NCBI RefSeq assembly: GCF_004345425.1
Contig: NZ_SLVP01000007.1
Span: 1 to 64,000, forward strand
Direction of reading: 5' to 3'
Length of the DNA stretch: 64,000 nucleotides
Source: Paenibacillus sp. BK033
GTDB taxonomy: Bacteria; Bacillota; Bacilli; Paenibacillales; Paenibacillaceae
Of this stretch, positions 39,799-49,319 are shown one piece after another. The position numbers and the translations under genes were made by a program. The notes beneath the pieces are model-generated. The model was given only the letters and a program-made list of their open reading frames with translations, did no database searches and was not told the DNA's origin. The number at the start of each line of letters is the position of its first letter. Positions within the stretch are counted from its first letter, which is position 1.

Positions 39799-40920
39799 AT
39801 GCAGGGAAACCAACAAACCGTAAGCTCCAGACAGCTAATGGCCCTTATGATTTTATTCGAATTCGGAACCGCAATCGTTGTCCATATCGGACTTGCTTCC
39901 AACCATGCGACATGGTTATCCGTTCTTCTGGCGATTCCGGGCGCTCTTCTGCTCTACTCGGTCTACCGGTATCTCCATCAGCAATATCCCGAACTTATCG
40001 TCAGCGCTTATATCCGAAAGATCGTTGGTCCCGTTCTTGCCTGGCCGATCAGCCTTTTTATTCTTGCCTATTTTATATATAATGCCTCCCGCAATCTTCG
40101 GGAAGCCGGCGACCTGTTAATTGCGTCCGCGTACGACGAGACTCCTTTGTTTATCATTAATGCAACTATGGCCCTTGTCATGATTTATGTGCTTGGCAAA
40201 GGAATCGAAGTCATTTGCCGCCTGGCCCAGGTCTACGTGTATGTGATCATTATCCTTGGAATTTTCGGTCTCCTGGCCGTCTTTTTCTCAGGGGAAGTTG
40301 AGTTTTCCAACATCTTTCCGATTAACGGGGGGAGCTGGAAAAATGCCTTTAAAACGGCGTATCCCTCCATTTTATTATTCCCGTTTGGCGAGTTATTCGC
40401 CTTTTCAACCGTCCTGCCCCACCTTAAGGATAAGAAAAAGGCCGGCAAAACAGGAATGGTCGCGATATTGTTCAGCGGGTTCGTATTGTCTCTGACGCAG
40501 GCCGTACAGCTCCTCGTTCTTGGAGACAGCATTTATATCCGCTCTACTTTTTCTCTCTTAACCATGATTTCGGTAGTCAATATCGCGAATTTTTTGCAGA
40601 GGCTGGATGCGATTGTCATGCTGACGCTCATTATATGCGTATTTTTCAAAATGAGCTTGTACAGCTATGCCGTCATGGCCATCTGGGGCGATCTGTTCCG
40701 GATTCATACGCTCGCCAAGCTGGCTGCTCCCGTCGGGATTGTGGTGTTGTTTATGTCTATCTTCTCGGCCTGGAGCTTTCCAGAGCACGTGAGCGAAGGG
40801 CAAACCTCGTCCATGCTGATGCTTTTTATCGTCACGGTTGCCCTGCCTTTGCTTCTTCTTCTCGTGCATCTCGCCAAAAAAACATTCCGACAGCTCAGGG
40901 GGGCAGGCCATAATGACTAA
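39799..40920 (+). CDS. GerAB/GerKB-type spore germination permease
   Basis: A 373-residue inner spore membrane protein with about 10 helices, of the endospore amino-acid-permease family (B subunit of germinant receptors, which binds the nutrient). SSRQLMALMILFEFGTAIVVHIG opens helix 1, split over residues 11-33. I chose ATG 39799 because GGGAGGA lies 6 nt upstream. It overlaps the A-subunit gene (ATGACTAA). The gene order here is B-A-C rather than the usual A-B-C. Confidence 0.9.
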   Translation: MQGNQQTVSSRQLMALMILFEFGTAIVVHIGLASNHATWLSVLLAIPGALLLYSVYRYLHQQYPELIVSAYIRKIVGPVLAWPISLFILAYFIYNASRNLREAGDLLIASAYDETPLFIINATMALVMIYVLGKGIEVICRLAQVYVYVIIILGIFGLLAVFFSGEVEFSNIFPINGGSWKNAFKTAYPSILLFPFGELFAFSTVLPHLKDKKKAGKTGMVAILFSGFVLSLTQAVQLLVLGDSIYIRSTFSLLTMISVVNIANFLQRLDAIVMLTLIICVFFKMSLYSYAVMAIWGDLFRIHTLAKLAAPVGIVVLFMSIFSAWSFPEHVSEGQTSSMLMLFIVTVALPLLLLLVHLAKKTFRQLRGAGHND

Positions 40921-42373
40921 TCCCGTAAATACGGATCTGGAATCGAATTTAAAAAGGATTAAATCGGCTTTAGGTCCAAGCTCCGATCTGGTATTCAAAA
41001 GATTTCGGCTGGAGAATCCGGAAATAAAGGCAGCAGCCGTCTACATGGAAGGGCTGATCGATAAACAGCTTGTTCATGATTTGTTTTTCGATTCCGTAGC
41101 CTCCCTCACCTTGGATTTGAACCGGCGCAGCGGATCTCTTCTCCAGCAGATGAAGCATCTGGACCTGTCCGTTAATAACGTTCAGTCTGTCTTATCGATG
41201 GACGATCTGATCTTGGCTGTTTTATCCGGCGATACCGTTTTGATCGTGGACCGATTCAGCGAAGCTCTTAGCTATGAAACGCGCGGGGGAGAAGTACGGG
41301 CGGTTACGGAGCCCTCTTCCCAAATCGTCATTCGCGGGCCAAAGGAAGGGTTTAACGAATGCATCGGCACCAACGTCGCGCTCGTACGCAGACGGATCCG
41401 GAATCCGAATCTTTGGCTGGAATCCATGAAGATTGGTTCCGTTACGAAGACGGATGTCGCGGTGATGTATTTGAACGGCACCGCGAAGCAGGAGGTTATT
41501 GACGAGGTTAGGAAGCGCCTGCGGAAGATCAACTACGATTCCATTCTGGAGTCCGGCTATATCGAAAATTTGATCGAGGAAGAGAGCATTACGCCTTTTC
41601 CCACCATGTTTAATACGGAAAGGCCGGATACGATAGCGGCTCATATTCTCGAAGGGCGGGTTGCCATATTCGTAGACGGAACCCCTTTTGTGCTTGTGGC
41701 TCCAACGACCTTCTTTATGTTTTTCCAATCGGCGGAGGACTACTATCACCGTGCGGACGTATCCTCCGCAATCCGTTTCCTGCGGTATGTTTCTTTATTT
41801 ATTTCCATGTTTGGCCCCTCCATCTATATTGCGGCGATTACCTTCCACCAGGAGATGATCCCGACACCGTTGCTGCTGTCGCTCGCGTCGCAGCGCGAAA
41901 GCGTTCCGTTCCCCGCCTTGGTCGAAGCTCTCATTATGGAGGTCTCGTTCGAGATTCTAAGGGAAGCCGGCATCAGGATGCCACGGGCGATCGGACAAGC
42001 TGTTTCGATCGTAGGCGCGTTAGTATTAGGTCAAGCAGCTGTGCAGGCCGGAATCGTATCCTCCGCGATGGTTATCGTTGTTGCGCTTACGGGTATATCA
42101 AGCTTTACGACGCCTGCCTTTAATGCCGCCTTGTCTATCCGGCTATTACGGTTTGCGGTGATGTTTTTTTCCGCTTTCCTCGGGTTTTTCGGCATCGTAA
42201 TGTTCACTATCCTGCTAACCGCCCATATGTGCGGACTACGGTCTTTCGGCGAGCCGTACTTGTCGCCGCTTGCCCCGATGAGGAAAGAAGAGTTGAAGGA
42301 TACTTTCTTCCGCAGGTCGTTTAAAAGGATGAGACCCTCCTTCCAGCCCACGTCGAACCGCAGGCCAAACTAA
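40913..42373 (+). CDS. GerAA/GerKA-type spore germination protein
   Basis: A 486-residue A subunit: a soluble N-terminal domain (to about 250), then about five membrane helices and a short tail. FPTMFNTERPDTIAAHILEG and QREAVPF-like LASQRESVPFPALVEALIMEV are the family hallmarks, with REAGIRMPRAIGQAVSIVGAL. Ribosome site GGGGGGCAGG lies in the end of the preceding gene. The start overlaps the permease stop by 8 bp. Confidence 0.93.
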   Translation: MTNPVNTDLESNLKRIKSALGPSSDLVFKRFRLENPEIKAAAVYMEGLIDKQLVHDLFFDSVASLTLDLNRRSGSLLQQMKHLDLSVNNVQSVLSMDDLILAVLSGDTVLIVDRFSEALSYETRGGEVRAVTEPSSQIVIRGPKEGFNECIGTNVALVRRRIRNPNLWLESMKIGSVTKTDVAVMYLNGTAKQEVIDEVRKRLRKINYDSILESGYIENLIEEESITPFPTMFNTERPDTIAAHILEGRVAIFVDGTPFVLVAPTTFFMFFQSAEDYYHRADVSSAIRFLRYVSLFISMFGPSIYIAAITFHQEMIPTPLLLSLASQRESVPFPALVEALIMEVSFEILREAGIRMPRAIGQAVSIVGALVLGQAAVQAGIVSSAMVIVVALTGISSFTTPAFNAALSIRLLRFAVMFFSAFLGFFGIVMFTILLTAHMCGLRSFGEPYLSPLAPMRKEELKDTFFRRSFKRMRPSFQPTSNRRPN

Positions 42374-42411
42374 ACCGAATTTTTGCAAAACTGTCGAGGA
42401 GGACCGGGCTT

Positions 42412-43629
42412 GTGAAACGAATCATTATGTTGTTGCTGATCATCTCGGCATGCCTGCCGATCGCGGGATGCTGGAACAGCAGAGAGCTAACGGAGATGTC
42501 CATCGTGCTTGGAATGGGCGTGGATGCGGTGCCGAACTCGGATCAATACTCCGTATCCTTTCAAATCGTGAATGCCGGGGCTTTATCTACGCAAGGAGTA
42601 TCTCAGGCCGGCATGGGGGCTCTTCCCATCGTGACCTACAGCAGTCAGGATAAATCCCTGTTCGGGGCGCTTCGCAAAGCATCGCGGAAGGTCCCGAGAC
42701 GGCTCTTTTTCGGCCATATCCAGCTTGTCGTAATCGGAGAAGCGGCTGCAAGGAAAGGAATCGAGGATATGTTCGACTTCTTCGAAAGATCCCATGAGGT
42801 CCGCCTCAGCTCGATTGTTCTTATCGCCAGGGGCATAACGGCTCAAAAAGTTATGAGTATTATTACGCCGCTCGAAAAGACCCCCTCGATTGGGATTTCG
42901 CGAAGATCCCGCATTACTTCCGAGGTGTGGGCGGAGAACGCCGCCACGAATGCCAAGGAGATCATCAACGATCTTGTCGGGCCGGGTGAACCGATTATCG
43001 GGGGCATCCAAATGATTGGAGACAGAACGGAGGCCACTACGGATAAAAACTCGAAAGACGCTAACCCTCCCGCTTATATTCTGGTCAACGGCATAGCGTT
43101 GATGAAAAAAGGGAAGTTAACAGGCTGGCTCGATAATCAGCCTGCCAGAGGCGTGATGTGGACTCGCAATAAAATGAAGGGCACCGCCATGAATCTCCCT
43201 TGCGGGGATACCAAGGACAATGACGTCGTGATTGTCGTTCGCTCGAAAACGAAGGTAAAGCCCAGCATAAATAACGGCAAGCCGAAATTTCTGATTCACG
43301 TCAAAGAAGAAGGCATTCTTGGGGAAACCAGCTGCTCCTCCGATTTGGACAGCCGGAAAGCGATGCTGCAAATTCAAGACAAGTGGAAGGCTCAAACGAA
43401 AGAAGAAATATCGGCTGCCATTAAAGCTGCACAGAAAGCGGAATCGGATGTGGTTGGTTTCGGCTCGGCTATCGAGAGAACCCATCCTGAGGAGTGGAAG
43501 AAACTCAGCAAGGATTGGCCGAAAATTTTCGCGCAAAGCGAATACGAGGTTCAAATAGAGGCTTATATTCGAAGGGCCGGCATGAGAGGAACATCGTTCA
43601 AGAAGCAGATGAAGGAAGAAGAAGGTTAA
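42412..43629 (+). CDS. GerAC/GerKC-type germination lipoprotein
   Basis: A 405-residue lipoprotein, the C subunit of the receptor. Signal peptide with lipobox PIAGC (Cys19), then the conserved CWNSRELTEMSIVLGMGVD. The gene begins with GTG behind GAGGAGG. It completes the receptor operon; forespore-specific expression is expected from the family, though I could not identify a sigma-G promoter by eye. Confidence 0.93.
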   Translation: MKRIIMLLLIISACLPIAGCWNSRELTEMSIVLGMGVDAVPNSDQYSVSFQIVNAGALSTQGVSQAGMGALPIVTYSSQDKSLFGALRKASRKVPRRLFFGHIQLVVIGEAAARKGIEDMFDFFERSHEVRLSSIVLIARGITAQKVMSIITPLEKTPSIGISRRSRITSEVWAENAATNAKEIINDLVGPGEPIIGGIQMIGDRTEATTDKNSKDANPPAYILVNGIALMKKGKLTGWLDNQPARGVMWTRNKMKGTAMNLPCGDTKDNDVVIVVRSKTKVKPSINNGKPKFLIHVKEEGILGETSCSSDLDSRKAMLQIQDKWKAQTKEEISAAIKAAQKAESDVVGFGSAIERTHPEEWKKLSKDWPKIFAQSEYEVQIEAYIRRAGMRGTSFKKQMKEEEG

Positions 43630-43634
43630 GACGA

Positions 43635-43850
43635 TTATTCCCTTCTTCTCCTCCATCCGATCGTAATAAACGGCAATATAGCCGCTGCCGGAATGAGTAT
43701 GTATTCGATTGGCGTCAGAATGCTAAAGGTATGCCGAATGATGTTCAAAGCTTCGGATAGCGGCATTCCGGATAATAAGTCTGCCAATATGATGATAGAA
43801 AATCCGATAACGATCAACAGAACATACGACAAAGCATGTTTCATATACAT
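43635..43850 (-). CDS. Small two-helix membrane protein, possible germinant receptor D subunit
   Basis: A 71-residue protein with two membrane helices (ALSYVLLIVIGFSIIILADL and IEYILIPAAAILPFITIGW) and a basic C-terminus (RRRRE). AAGGAGG lies 7 nt before the ATG, so it is probably a real gene. It converges on the C-subunit gene with only 5 bp between the stops. Small two-helix 'D' proteins encoded next to germinant receptor operons, sometimes in reverse, are known from Bacillus; I infer the same role from size, topology and place, not from sequence match. Confidence 0.6.
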   Translation of the reverse strand: MYMKHALSYVLLIVIGFSIIILADLLSGMPLSEALNIIRHTFSILTPIEYILIPAAAILPFITIGWRRRRE

Positions 43851-43938
43851 TGGGCTGCCTCCTTGCCTTTAACTATAACTGTTTCCCGGTTGACCCAAAT
43901 AATATGTATGATGGTGAAACGAATCTATGCGGAAACTG

Positions 43939-43978
43939 AAAAAAGCTTGGCATGGAAGGCTCCATGCCAAGCTTTTTT
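43939..43978. terminator. Terminator of the GH43 gene
   Basis: A perfect 18-bp stem AAAAAAGCTTGGCATGGA / TCCATGCCAAGCTTTTTT with a 4-nt loop; it works in either direction. Confidence 0.88.
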
Positions 43979-43982
43979 CGCC

Positions 43983-44927
43983 TTATAGTCCGGGCGTGCC
44001 CCAGACTTTCACTAATGCCTCGTATTCGGCTCCGGTCAGATTCAGGAACGATCCGTGTCTCTTCTTCGTTGCCCCGAGATCATACTCTTCCGGATTCAGA
44101 ATACGGAACTGCCCGCTGGACAAGTCTTCCGTAATGAGCGGCAGGTATCCCTTGCCCGCGGCATATTGATCGACCATCAGGCACCATTCGTTCCGGTCGT
44201 TGAACTTGAATACTTCCGGCCCCTCCACTCCGAACAGCCCGTCCAGCACAGGCGAAGGCAGCTCCCGGAACGAGGAAGCGGATAAGGAATCGCTGCTCTC
44301 GACCGTTATGCACTTGGTTGTCTCGTCCTTCGAATAACGGTAATACGTGCTTCCTTCCCGGATAATCGTCGTATCGATCACGTGATTGCCGCGTTCGATA
44401 TATTTTTCCGGCTTCGTGAAAGCCATAAAATCTTTCGTCCGGGAGCTGTAAATAATCTGCTTGGCCTCCCGGTCTCCTTCTGTGGTCATCGAAGCCCAGA
44501 AAATCAGATGCTCTCCCGCTTCCTCGTCAAAGATCGTCTCCGGCGCCCAGACGCAGCCCGCTTCCGGAAGTCCGATCTCAACGCTTCTCTCCTTCGACCA
44601 ATTCACCATGTCCGGAGATTCCCACACGATAATCGACCGGCTGCCGCGATGCTGCGCCGTATCCCAGCCTTTGCCGCTCGCAATGCGGAGATCCGTCGCA
44701 ATGATATAGAATTTGTTATCGAGCGGAGAACGGATCATAAACGGATCCCGCACCCCCTTCTCGCCGATACCGGATTGCAATACCGGCTGTCCGCCGTTCA
44801 GATCATTCCAATGAAGCCCGTCCCGGCTTACCGAAAAATAAACCTGCTCCCCATTCTCATGCTCACCGGTAAAATGCACAAACAGATAAGCCTCGTAGGG
44901 CTGATTCTTTTCCCGTTCTGCTGACAT
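43983..44927 (-). CDS. GH43-like beta-propeller glycosidase
   Basis: A 314-residue five-bladed propeller enzyme, of the arabinan/xylan-acting GH43 group. KGVRDPFMIRS near 57 carries a conserved Asp, GCVWAPETIFDEEAGEHLIF near 117 the WAPE motif, and FGVEGPEVFKF near 230 the likely acid Glu. No signal peptide, so it works inside the cell on short oligosaccharides. AGGAGG precedes the ATG. It has no obvious operon partner; terminators lie on both sides. Confidence 0.85.
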   Translation of the reverse strand: MSAEREKNQPYEAYLFVHFTGEHENGEQVYFSVSRDGLHWNDLNGGQPVLQSGIGEKGVRDPFMIRSPLDNKFYIIATDLRIASGKGWDTAQHRGSRSIIVWESPDMVNWSKERSVEIGLPEAGCVWAPETIFDEEAGEHLIFWASMTTEGDREAKQIIYSSRTKDFMAFTKPEKYIERGNHVIDTTIIREGSTYYRYSKDETTKCITVESSDSLSASSFRELPSPVLDGLFGVEGPEVFKFNDRNEWCLMVDQYAAGKGYLPLITEDLSSGQFRILNPEEYDLGATKKRHGSFLNLTGAEYEALVKVWGTPGL

Positions 44928-45077
44928 GCTTTAATCCTCCTAAGCTTCACATATTCCAGCTCCAATTATCCGGCACTAGAGGCGGCTTGATAAGCACTTA
45001 TCATGCTATGAACTGACCTATTGTGCTTTATTTTGAACCTCGCCAGGATCTGTCTCCAGAGTGGTTTCAAAGAAAAA

Positions 45078-45100
45078 GGCGCTGTCCCAAGGACAGCGCC
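45078..45100 (-). terminator. Terminator of the cation efflux gene
   Basis: A perfect 10-bp stem GGCGCTGTCC / GGACAGCGCC with a 3-nt loop, followed by TTTTTC on the minus strand. Confidence 0.85.
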
Positions 45101-45108
45101 TTCATTCT

Positions 45109-46098
45109 TTATAGGCCGGCCTTTTGCGGCTGCCAGTTGCGGACTCCGTTATCTTCGATAATGCCTATCGTAACGTCGGCGATTGCCGGATCAAGCAATA
45201 GCGTATCTCTCACCTTGAACTTGATATCGTCGGCTTCCGCAAGCGTCATTCCCGGCTTCAGCTCGACCAGACCTTCTACGTGGTAATAGCGGCCTTCCTG
45301 CAAAATCCGCATCGAATAAATATCGGTTACCTCTCCGTGGGAGAAGATCAGCTTCGCAACCTTATCCTCGACTTCGCGCGGCGCGGCGACGCCAATCAAC
45401 CCAACCATGTTGTCGTAGCCCACGCGGAACGCCACCGCTGCCATCAGTAGACCAATCAATATGGTCGACACGCCATCCAGCAGGGCAAAGCTGGTAAACG
45501 AGGTGACAACGACGGCAATCAGCGCAAGAAACGCGCCTGTTGTAGCAACCAAATCTTCGTAAAATACGAGACGCGTCGGAGGAGCGGCCCGTCCGACGTT
45601 TTTGAACGCTGCCGCAACAATCGCAAGCCCCTTCGCCTCGGAACGCGATTCGTGAAGAATCTCTTTCATCGCTTTATGTAAAACAAAGCCGTCAACGCCA
45701 ATGGAAATAAGCAGGATCATAAAGTTTATCCAGAAGCCATGGGATTCCGACGGATGAGCCAGCAAATGAAAGCCTTCCAAGATGGTTTCGTAGGCCATAA
45801 CGGTAACCACGATAACGGCAATCATGCAAAACAGGTTAATAACCCGGCCAAATCCGGTCGGGAATCTTTGCGTCGGCTTTTTCTCCGCAAGCACGCTTCC
45901 CGCAAATACGAAGCCCTGGTTCACCGCATCCGCAATGGAGTGCATGGTGGACGCGAACATCGCGCCGCTTCCCGTCATCACCGCGGCAACGCCTTTTACG
46001 ATGGCCACCGCCGTATTTCCGACCGCCGCCGTTGCCGAAGACGTATTTCCTTTTTTCAACAAGCTCCAGATACGATCTTTCTTCCTGTCCGATTCCAC
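45109..46098 (-). CDS. CDF family cation efflux protein
   Basis: A 329-residue cation diffusion facilitator exporting divalent metals such as Zn or Mn. About five to six helices are seen. STMHSIADAVNQG near 52 is the metal-binding motif of helix 2; the partner motif in helix 5 is altered to YEDLVATTGAF. The C-terminal cytoplasmic domain (VEDKVAKLIFSHGEVTDIYSM) follows. GTG start behind GGAGGG. The metal cannot be told from the sequence. Confidence 0.88.
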   Translation of the reverse strand: MESDRKKDRIWSLLKKGNTSSATAAVGNTAVAIVKGVAAVMTGSGAMFASTMHSIADAVNQGFVFAGSVLAEKKPTQRFPTGFGRVINLFCMIAVIVVTVMAYETILEGFHLLAHPSESHGFWINFMILLISIGVDGFVLHKAMKEILHESRSEAKGLAIVAAAFKNVGRAAPPTRLVFYEDLVATTGAFLALIAVVVTSFTSFALLDGVSTILIGLLMAAVAFRVGYDNMVGLIGVAAPREVEDKVAKLIFSHGEVTDIYSMRILQEGRYYHVEGLVELKPGMTLAEADDIKFKVRDTLLLDPAIADVTIGIIEDNGVRNWQPQKAGL

Positions 46099-46210
46099 TT
46101 TACAAAGTTCCCTCCATCATTTGCGCATCTTCCTAGTATAGGTAAAATCACTTTACTACAATACGATCCTGTAAAAAAGTGGTTTCACCATGTTCCCTCT
46201 TAAAAAAAAT

Positions 46211-46241
46211 TGCCTGACATGCTCCAATCTCATGCCAGGCA
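46211..46241 (-). terminator. Terminator of the Gfo/Idh/MocA gene
   Basis: Stem TGCCTGGCATG / CATGTCAGGCA (one mismatch pair) followed on the minus strand by ATTTTTTTT. Confidence 0.78.
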
Positions 46242-46250
46242 CTTCTGTTT

Positions 46251-47294
46251 TTATTCGAAAGGCAAAGCTCTCTTCTCCGCGCTGCTTTGGATGGCCAGCT
46301 CAATGATCCTAATCGTGTTTCTGGCATCTTCAGCCGCAACGGGTACAGGCTTATTCGCCGTAATCGCCTTAACCATTCCCTCGTAGAAGGATTCATAGCT
46401 TCCCTGCAGCGTCTTCACTTTGCCGGTCTCGGCCTTGCCGTCAACCGCTGCCGTGAGCTCGCCGTACGATTCTTCCCGGTCCATGCCCCAGCCCGGCTGG
46501 CCCGGCAAGCCGCCTTTTCGCAGCATATCCTCCTGCGAATCCAGGCCGTATTTGATAAAGCTGCCCTTGCTGCCGTGCACCTGATACTTTGGACCATGCC
46601 GCATCACAAGGGAACCGCTGTGCAGAATAACCCTCTTTGTTCCGTAGCTCAGAATCAGATGGAAGTAATCGGTCACCTCGGAGCCTGCTCTTTGCGCCAA
46701 AAGATCGGCATATACGCTATCAGGCTTCCCGAACAAATGCAGCGCCTGGTCGATCAAATGCGAGCCCAGGTCATACAGCATGCCGGAGCCGGGACCTGCC
46801 GTTTCTCTCCATCTATTGGTTACTTCCGGACGGTAACGGTCGTAATGCGCCTCGTAGGATGCGATTTCTCCCAGCTCTCCAGCCTCGATAAGGCCCTTGA
46901 CGGTTAGAAAATCGTTATCCCATCTCCGGTTCTGATAGACGCTGAGCAGCTTGTTTCGCTGCCGAGCCGTCTCGATCAGATCGTCCGCTTCCTCCGAGGA
47001 AATAACAAACGGCTTCTCGACCACAACATGCTTGCCCGCAAGCAAAGCTTGCTTCGCAAAAGGATAATGCGTCTGATTAGGCGATGTAATCACGACCAGA
47101 TCGATGCTTTCATCGGCCAGCAGCTCCTCGAGCGAGGCGATAACTTCCGAGTCCGGCAAGTATTGTCCTACCTTTTCGGGATTGCTGGACACGACTTTCG
47201 CGATTTCCATTCCTCCAACCGCCCGAATAAGCGGTGCGTGGAAAACCTGCCCCGATAATCCGAAGCCAACCAATCCGACTTTAACATTGCTCAT
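46251..47294 (-). CDS. Gfo/Idh/MocA oxidoreductase
   Basis: A 347-residue NAD(P)-dependent sugar or inositol dehydrogenase. The Rossmann motif is VGLVGFGLSGQVFHAPLI near 5-22; GKHVVVEKPF near 87 has the conserved Lys, and DLGSHLIDQALHLFG near 171 the His/Asp of the active site. The GFGLSGQVFHAPLI form recalls scyllo-inositol dehydrogenases of the IolW/YvaA kind, a suggestion only. ATG 47294 is preferred over GTG 47303, which touches the ribosome site. It is divergent from a DeoR-type regulator. Confidence 0.88.
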   Translation of the reverse strand: MSNVKVGLVGFGLSGQVFHAPLIRAVGGMEIAKVVSSNPEKVGQYLPDSEVIASLEELLADESIDLVVITSPNQTHYPFAKQALLAGKHVVVEKPFVISSEEADDLIETARQRNKLLSVYQNRRWDNDFLTVKGLIEAGELGEIASYEAHYDRYRPEVTNRWRETAGPGSGMLYDLGSHLIDQALHLFGKPDSVYADLLAQRAGSEVTDYFHLILSYGTKRVILHSGSLVMRHGPKYQVHGSKGSFIKYGLDSQEDMLRKGGLPGQPGWGMDREESYGELTAAVDGKAETGKVKTLQGSYESFYEGMVKAITANKPVPVAAEDARNTIRIIELAIQSSAEKRALPFE

Positions 47295-47455
47295 GACTTG
47301 CACTCCCCTCCGTTCTCTGTCCCAACTCCACCAGTATAAAAGATGAAATGCGGTATTTCAATGTCATTTTAATTATTTAACTTATGTTTGTAATTATAAT
47401 AAATATATAACCAGATAGAATCCAAGCGAAACACGCAAATCCTCCTTATTTTAGC

Positions 47456-47485
47456 TTGTCATTAAAAAGTGCCGGTGCTTATAAT
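47456..47485 (+). promoter_or_regulatory. Sigma-A promoter of the DeoR-type gene
   Basis: TTGTCA, 18 nt, TATAAT, 30 bp before the gene. The 220-bp divergent region also contains a very AT-rich stretch (47360-47410) that may hold the reverse promoter. Confidence 0.6.
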
Positions 47486-47514
47486 GAAAGAAGAATAAAT
47501 AAGGTGGGCAAAAG

Positions 47515-48282
47515 ATGACGCAAGACGAACGGATTAAATCAATCGTTGATTATATGAAGCTGAACCGGAATATCAGCATGGAGGATATTTGCACCCTGTA
47601 CGAAGTATCCTACGACACGGCAAGGCGCGATCTGGTCAAGATGGAAGCGGACGGTCTGATTGTCCGCGTGCGCGGCGGAGCGATTCTCTCGTCCATGACC
47701 AAATCGGTGAGCAGCTACAAAGACAGATTAACCGACGCGGGAAGCAAGCGTTCCATCGCGATGGCAGCCGCCTCCCTTATCCGGGACGGAGAATATTTAA
47801 TGCTCGATACCGGAACCACAACGCAATACGTCGCCGAATTTATGTCCACCGCGGACAATGTGGTTGTCACGAATTCGATCGATATTGCCGGCGTGCTCTG
47901 CGACAAGCCGCAGATCGCTACCCATTTGCTTGGCGGCATGCTGAATACCTGGCACCGGTACGCCTTTGGGCCGCGTACGCTCGAGATGCTGGGCGACATC
48001 CGGGTAGACAAGCTTTTTCTCGGCACATGCGGCATTACGGCCGAGGGTTTATTCACCACTACGGAAGAAGAGGCTTATCTCAAGCGAGAAATGATCAAAC
48101 GGGCACATCAGGTCATCATGCTGGCCGACTCGGCCAAATTTGAAAAAAGCCTGTTTCACCGCGTATGCGCATTCGATGCCATCGACCTGCTTATTACGGA
48201 CGCTGATCCGCCTGCTCCTTTCGACAAGCTGCTGCAAGACCACCAAATAGAAGTGATTGTCGCTTCCCCGTTGCCTAAATAA
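47515..48282 (+). CDS. DeoR family transcriptional regulator
   Basis: A 255-residue sugar-phosphate-responsive repressor. ISMEDICTLYEVSYDTARRDLVKME at 19-43 is the DeoR helix-turn-helix (split), followed by LIVRVRGGA. The ligand domain has YLMLDTGTTTQYVAEF near 92 and LGTCGITAEGLFTTTEEEA near 167. AAGGTGG precedes the ATG. It is divergent from the Gfo/Idh/MocA gene, its probable target. Confidence 0.9.
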   Translation: MTQDERIKSIVDYMKLNRNISMEDICTLYEVSYDTARRDLVKMEADGLIVRVRGGAILSSMTKSVSSYKDRLTDAGSKRSIAMAAASLIRDGEYLMLDTGTTTQYVAEFMSTADNVVVTNSIDIAGVLCDKPQIATHLLGGMLNTWHRYAFGPRTLEMLGDIRVDKLFLGTCGITAEGLFTTTEEEAYLKREMIKRAHQVIMLADSAKFEKSLFHRVCAFDAIDLLITDADPPAPFDKLLQDHQIEVIVASPLPK

Positions 48283-48286
48283 AACC

Positions 48287-48319
48287 AAAGCGGCCGTGCC
48301 ATTCGCACAGCCGCTTTTT
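48287..48319. terminator. Terminator of the DeoR-type gene
   Basis: Stem AAAGCGGC / GCCGCTTT with inner GTGC / GCAC, then TTTTTC. Confidence 0.8.
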
Positions 48320-48343
48320 CTAATTCTATTCCTATTTCTATTT

Positions 48344-49198
48344 CTATTCCCTAAGAGCTGCCGGCTGCTCCCTCTTCCTGTACAACGAAGGGGTCTCGCC
48401 AAAAGCCTCTTTGAACTTGCGGGTAAAATAAATCGTGCAGTCAAATCCCACGTCCGAGGCGATTTCCGTTATCTGCCGGTTCGTGCCCGTCAGCAGCTGG
48501 GCAGCCTTCTCCATCCGGATTTTACTTACGATATTGAGGACCGTATCCCCCACCTGCTCCTTAAACAGATGAGACAGCCGCGAGGTGGATAAGCAGCTTT
48601 TTCTCGCAAGCTCCGGCAAGCTGACTTTTTGGGCGGGATACAGCTGAAGCTCCCTCAGAATCTGAGCGATTCTAGGATCCATCGAAACGGCATTCTCTGC
48701 CGGGCAAGTCTGTTGGATATAGATCAGCGTCTCCTCCAGCGCAATTTCCGCCAGACGGCGGTGCAGCTCCGAGCTTCCCGCAGAGGCCTCATGCCGGACC
48801 ATCCGCATTAACGCTTCTTGAATACCGTGATGCGACTCGTCCCCCGCGATATGCCGGAAGAAAAACCGCTCGTCCGAGCCGGGCAGCCGGAGCCACGTAC
48901 TCCACTCCGGATACGGAATAAAGTGAACCCAAATAAATTCCCACGACGTCCCTTTTGTTCCATAATGATGAGGGATGCCCGGCATAAGTATAACGACATC
49001 ACCAGCCTTGCACGCGACGGTGCTCTGGTTGTTCTTTTGAACCCTGCCTTCGCCCGAGACGGTATACATCAACAGCCAGTCTCTGCTGCCCGATGGACGT
49101 TGGACGGCATATTCGGAAGACTCGCTATAATAGCCCGCAATCAGAATTCCGTACGGACGCCAGTTATAAATAGCATAATCGGTTTGTTCTTTAGCCAT
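48344..49198 (-). CDS. AraC family transcriptional regulator
   Basis: A 284-residue regulator with an N-terminal cupin domain (GEGRVQKNNQSTVACKAGDV) and a C-terminal AraC domain: VSLPELARKSCLSTSRLSHLF and ITEIASDVGFDCTIYFTRKF are the two helix-turn-helix units, followed by GETPSLYRK. GAGGTAG lies upstream of the ATG. It is divergent from the GH35 beta-galactosidase, mirroring the araC/GH42 pair at 7 kb. Confidence 0.9.
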   Translation of the reverse strand: MAKEQTDYAIYNWRPYGILIAGYYSESSEYAVQRPSGSRDWLLMYTVSGEGRVQKNNQSTVACKAGDVVILMPGIPHHYGTKGTSWEFIWVHFIPYPEWSTWLRLPGSDERFFFRHIAGDESHHGIQEALMRMVRHEASAGSSELHRRLAEIALEETLIYIQQTCPAENAVSMDPRIAQILRELQLYPAQKVSLPELARKSCLSTSRLSHLFKEQVGDTVLNIVSKIRMEKAAQLLTGTNRQITEIASDVGFDCTIYFTRKFKEAFGETPSLYRKREQPAALRE

Positions 49199-49319
49199 AT
49201 CAGCACTACCTCACAATCTGGCGATTGCCCTACAATAGTAGACAAATACATGAATAATACGTTTTTTAGAACAGTAGAATTCATCGCAATCAACATAACA
49301 TAAGGAGGCAATGCGAGCA

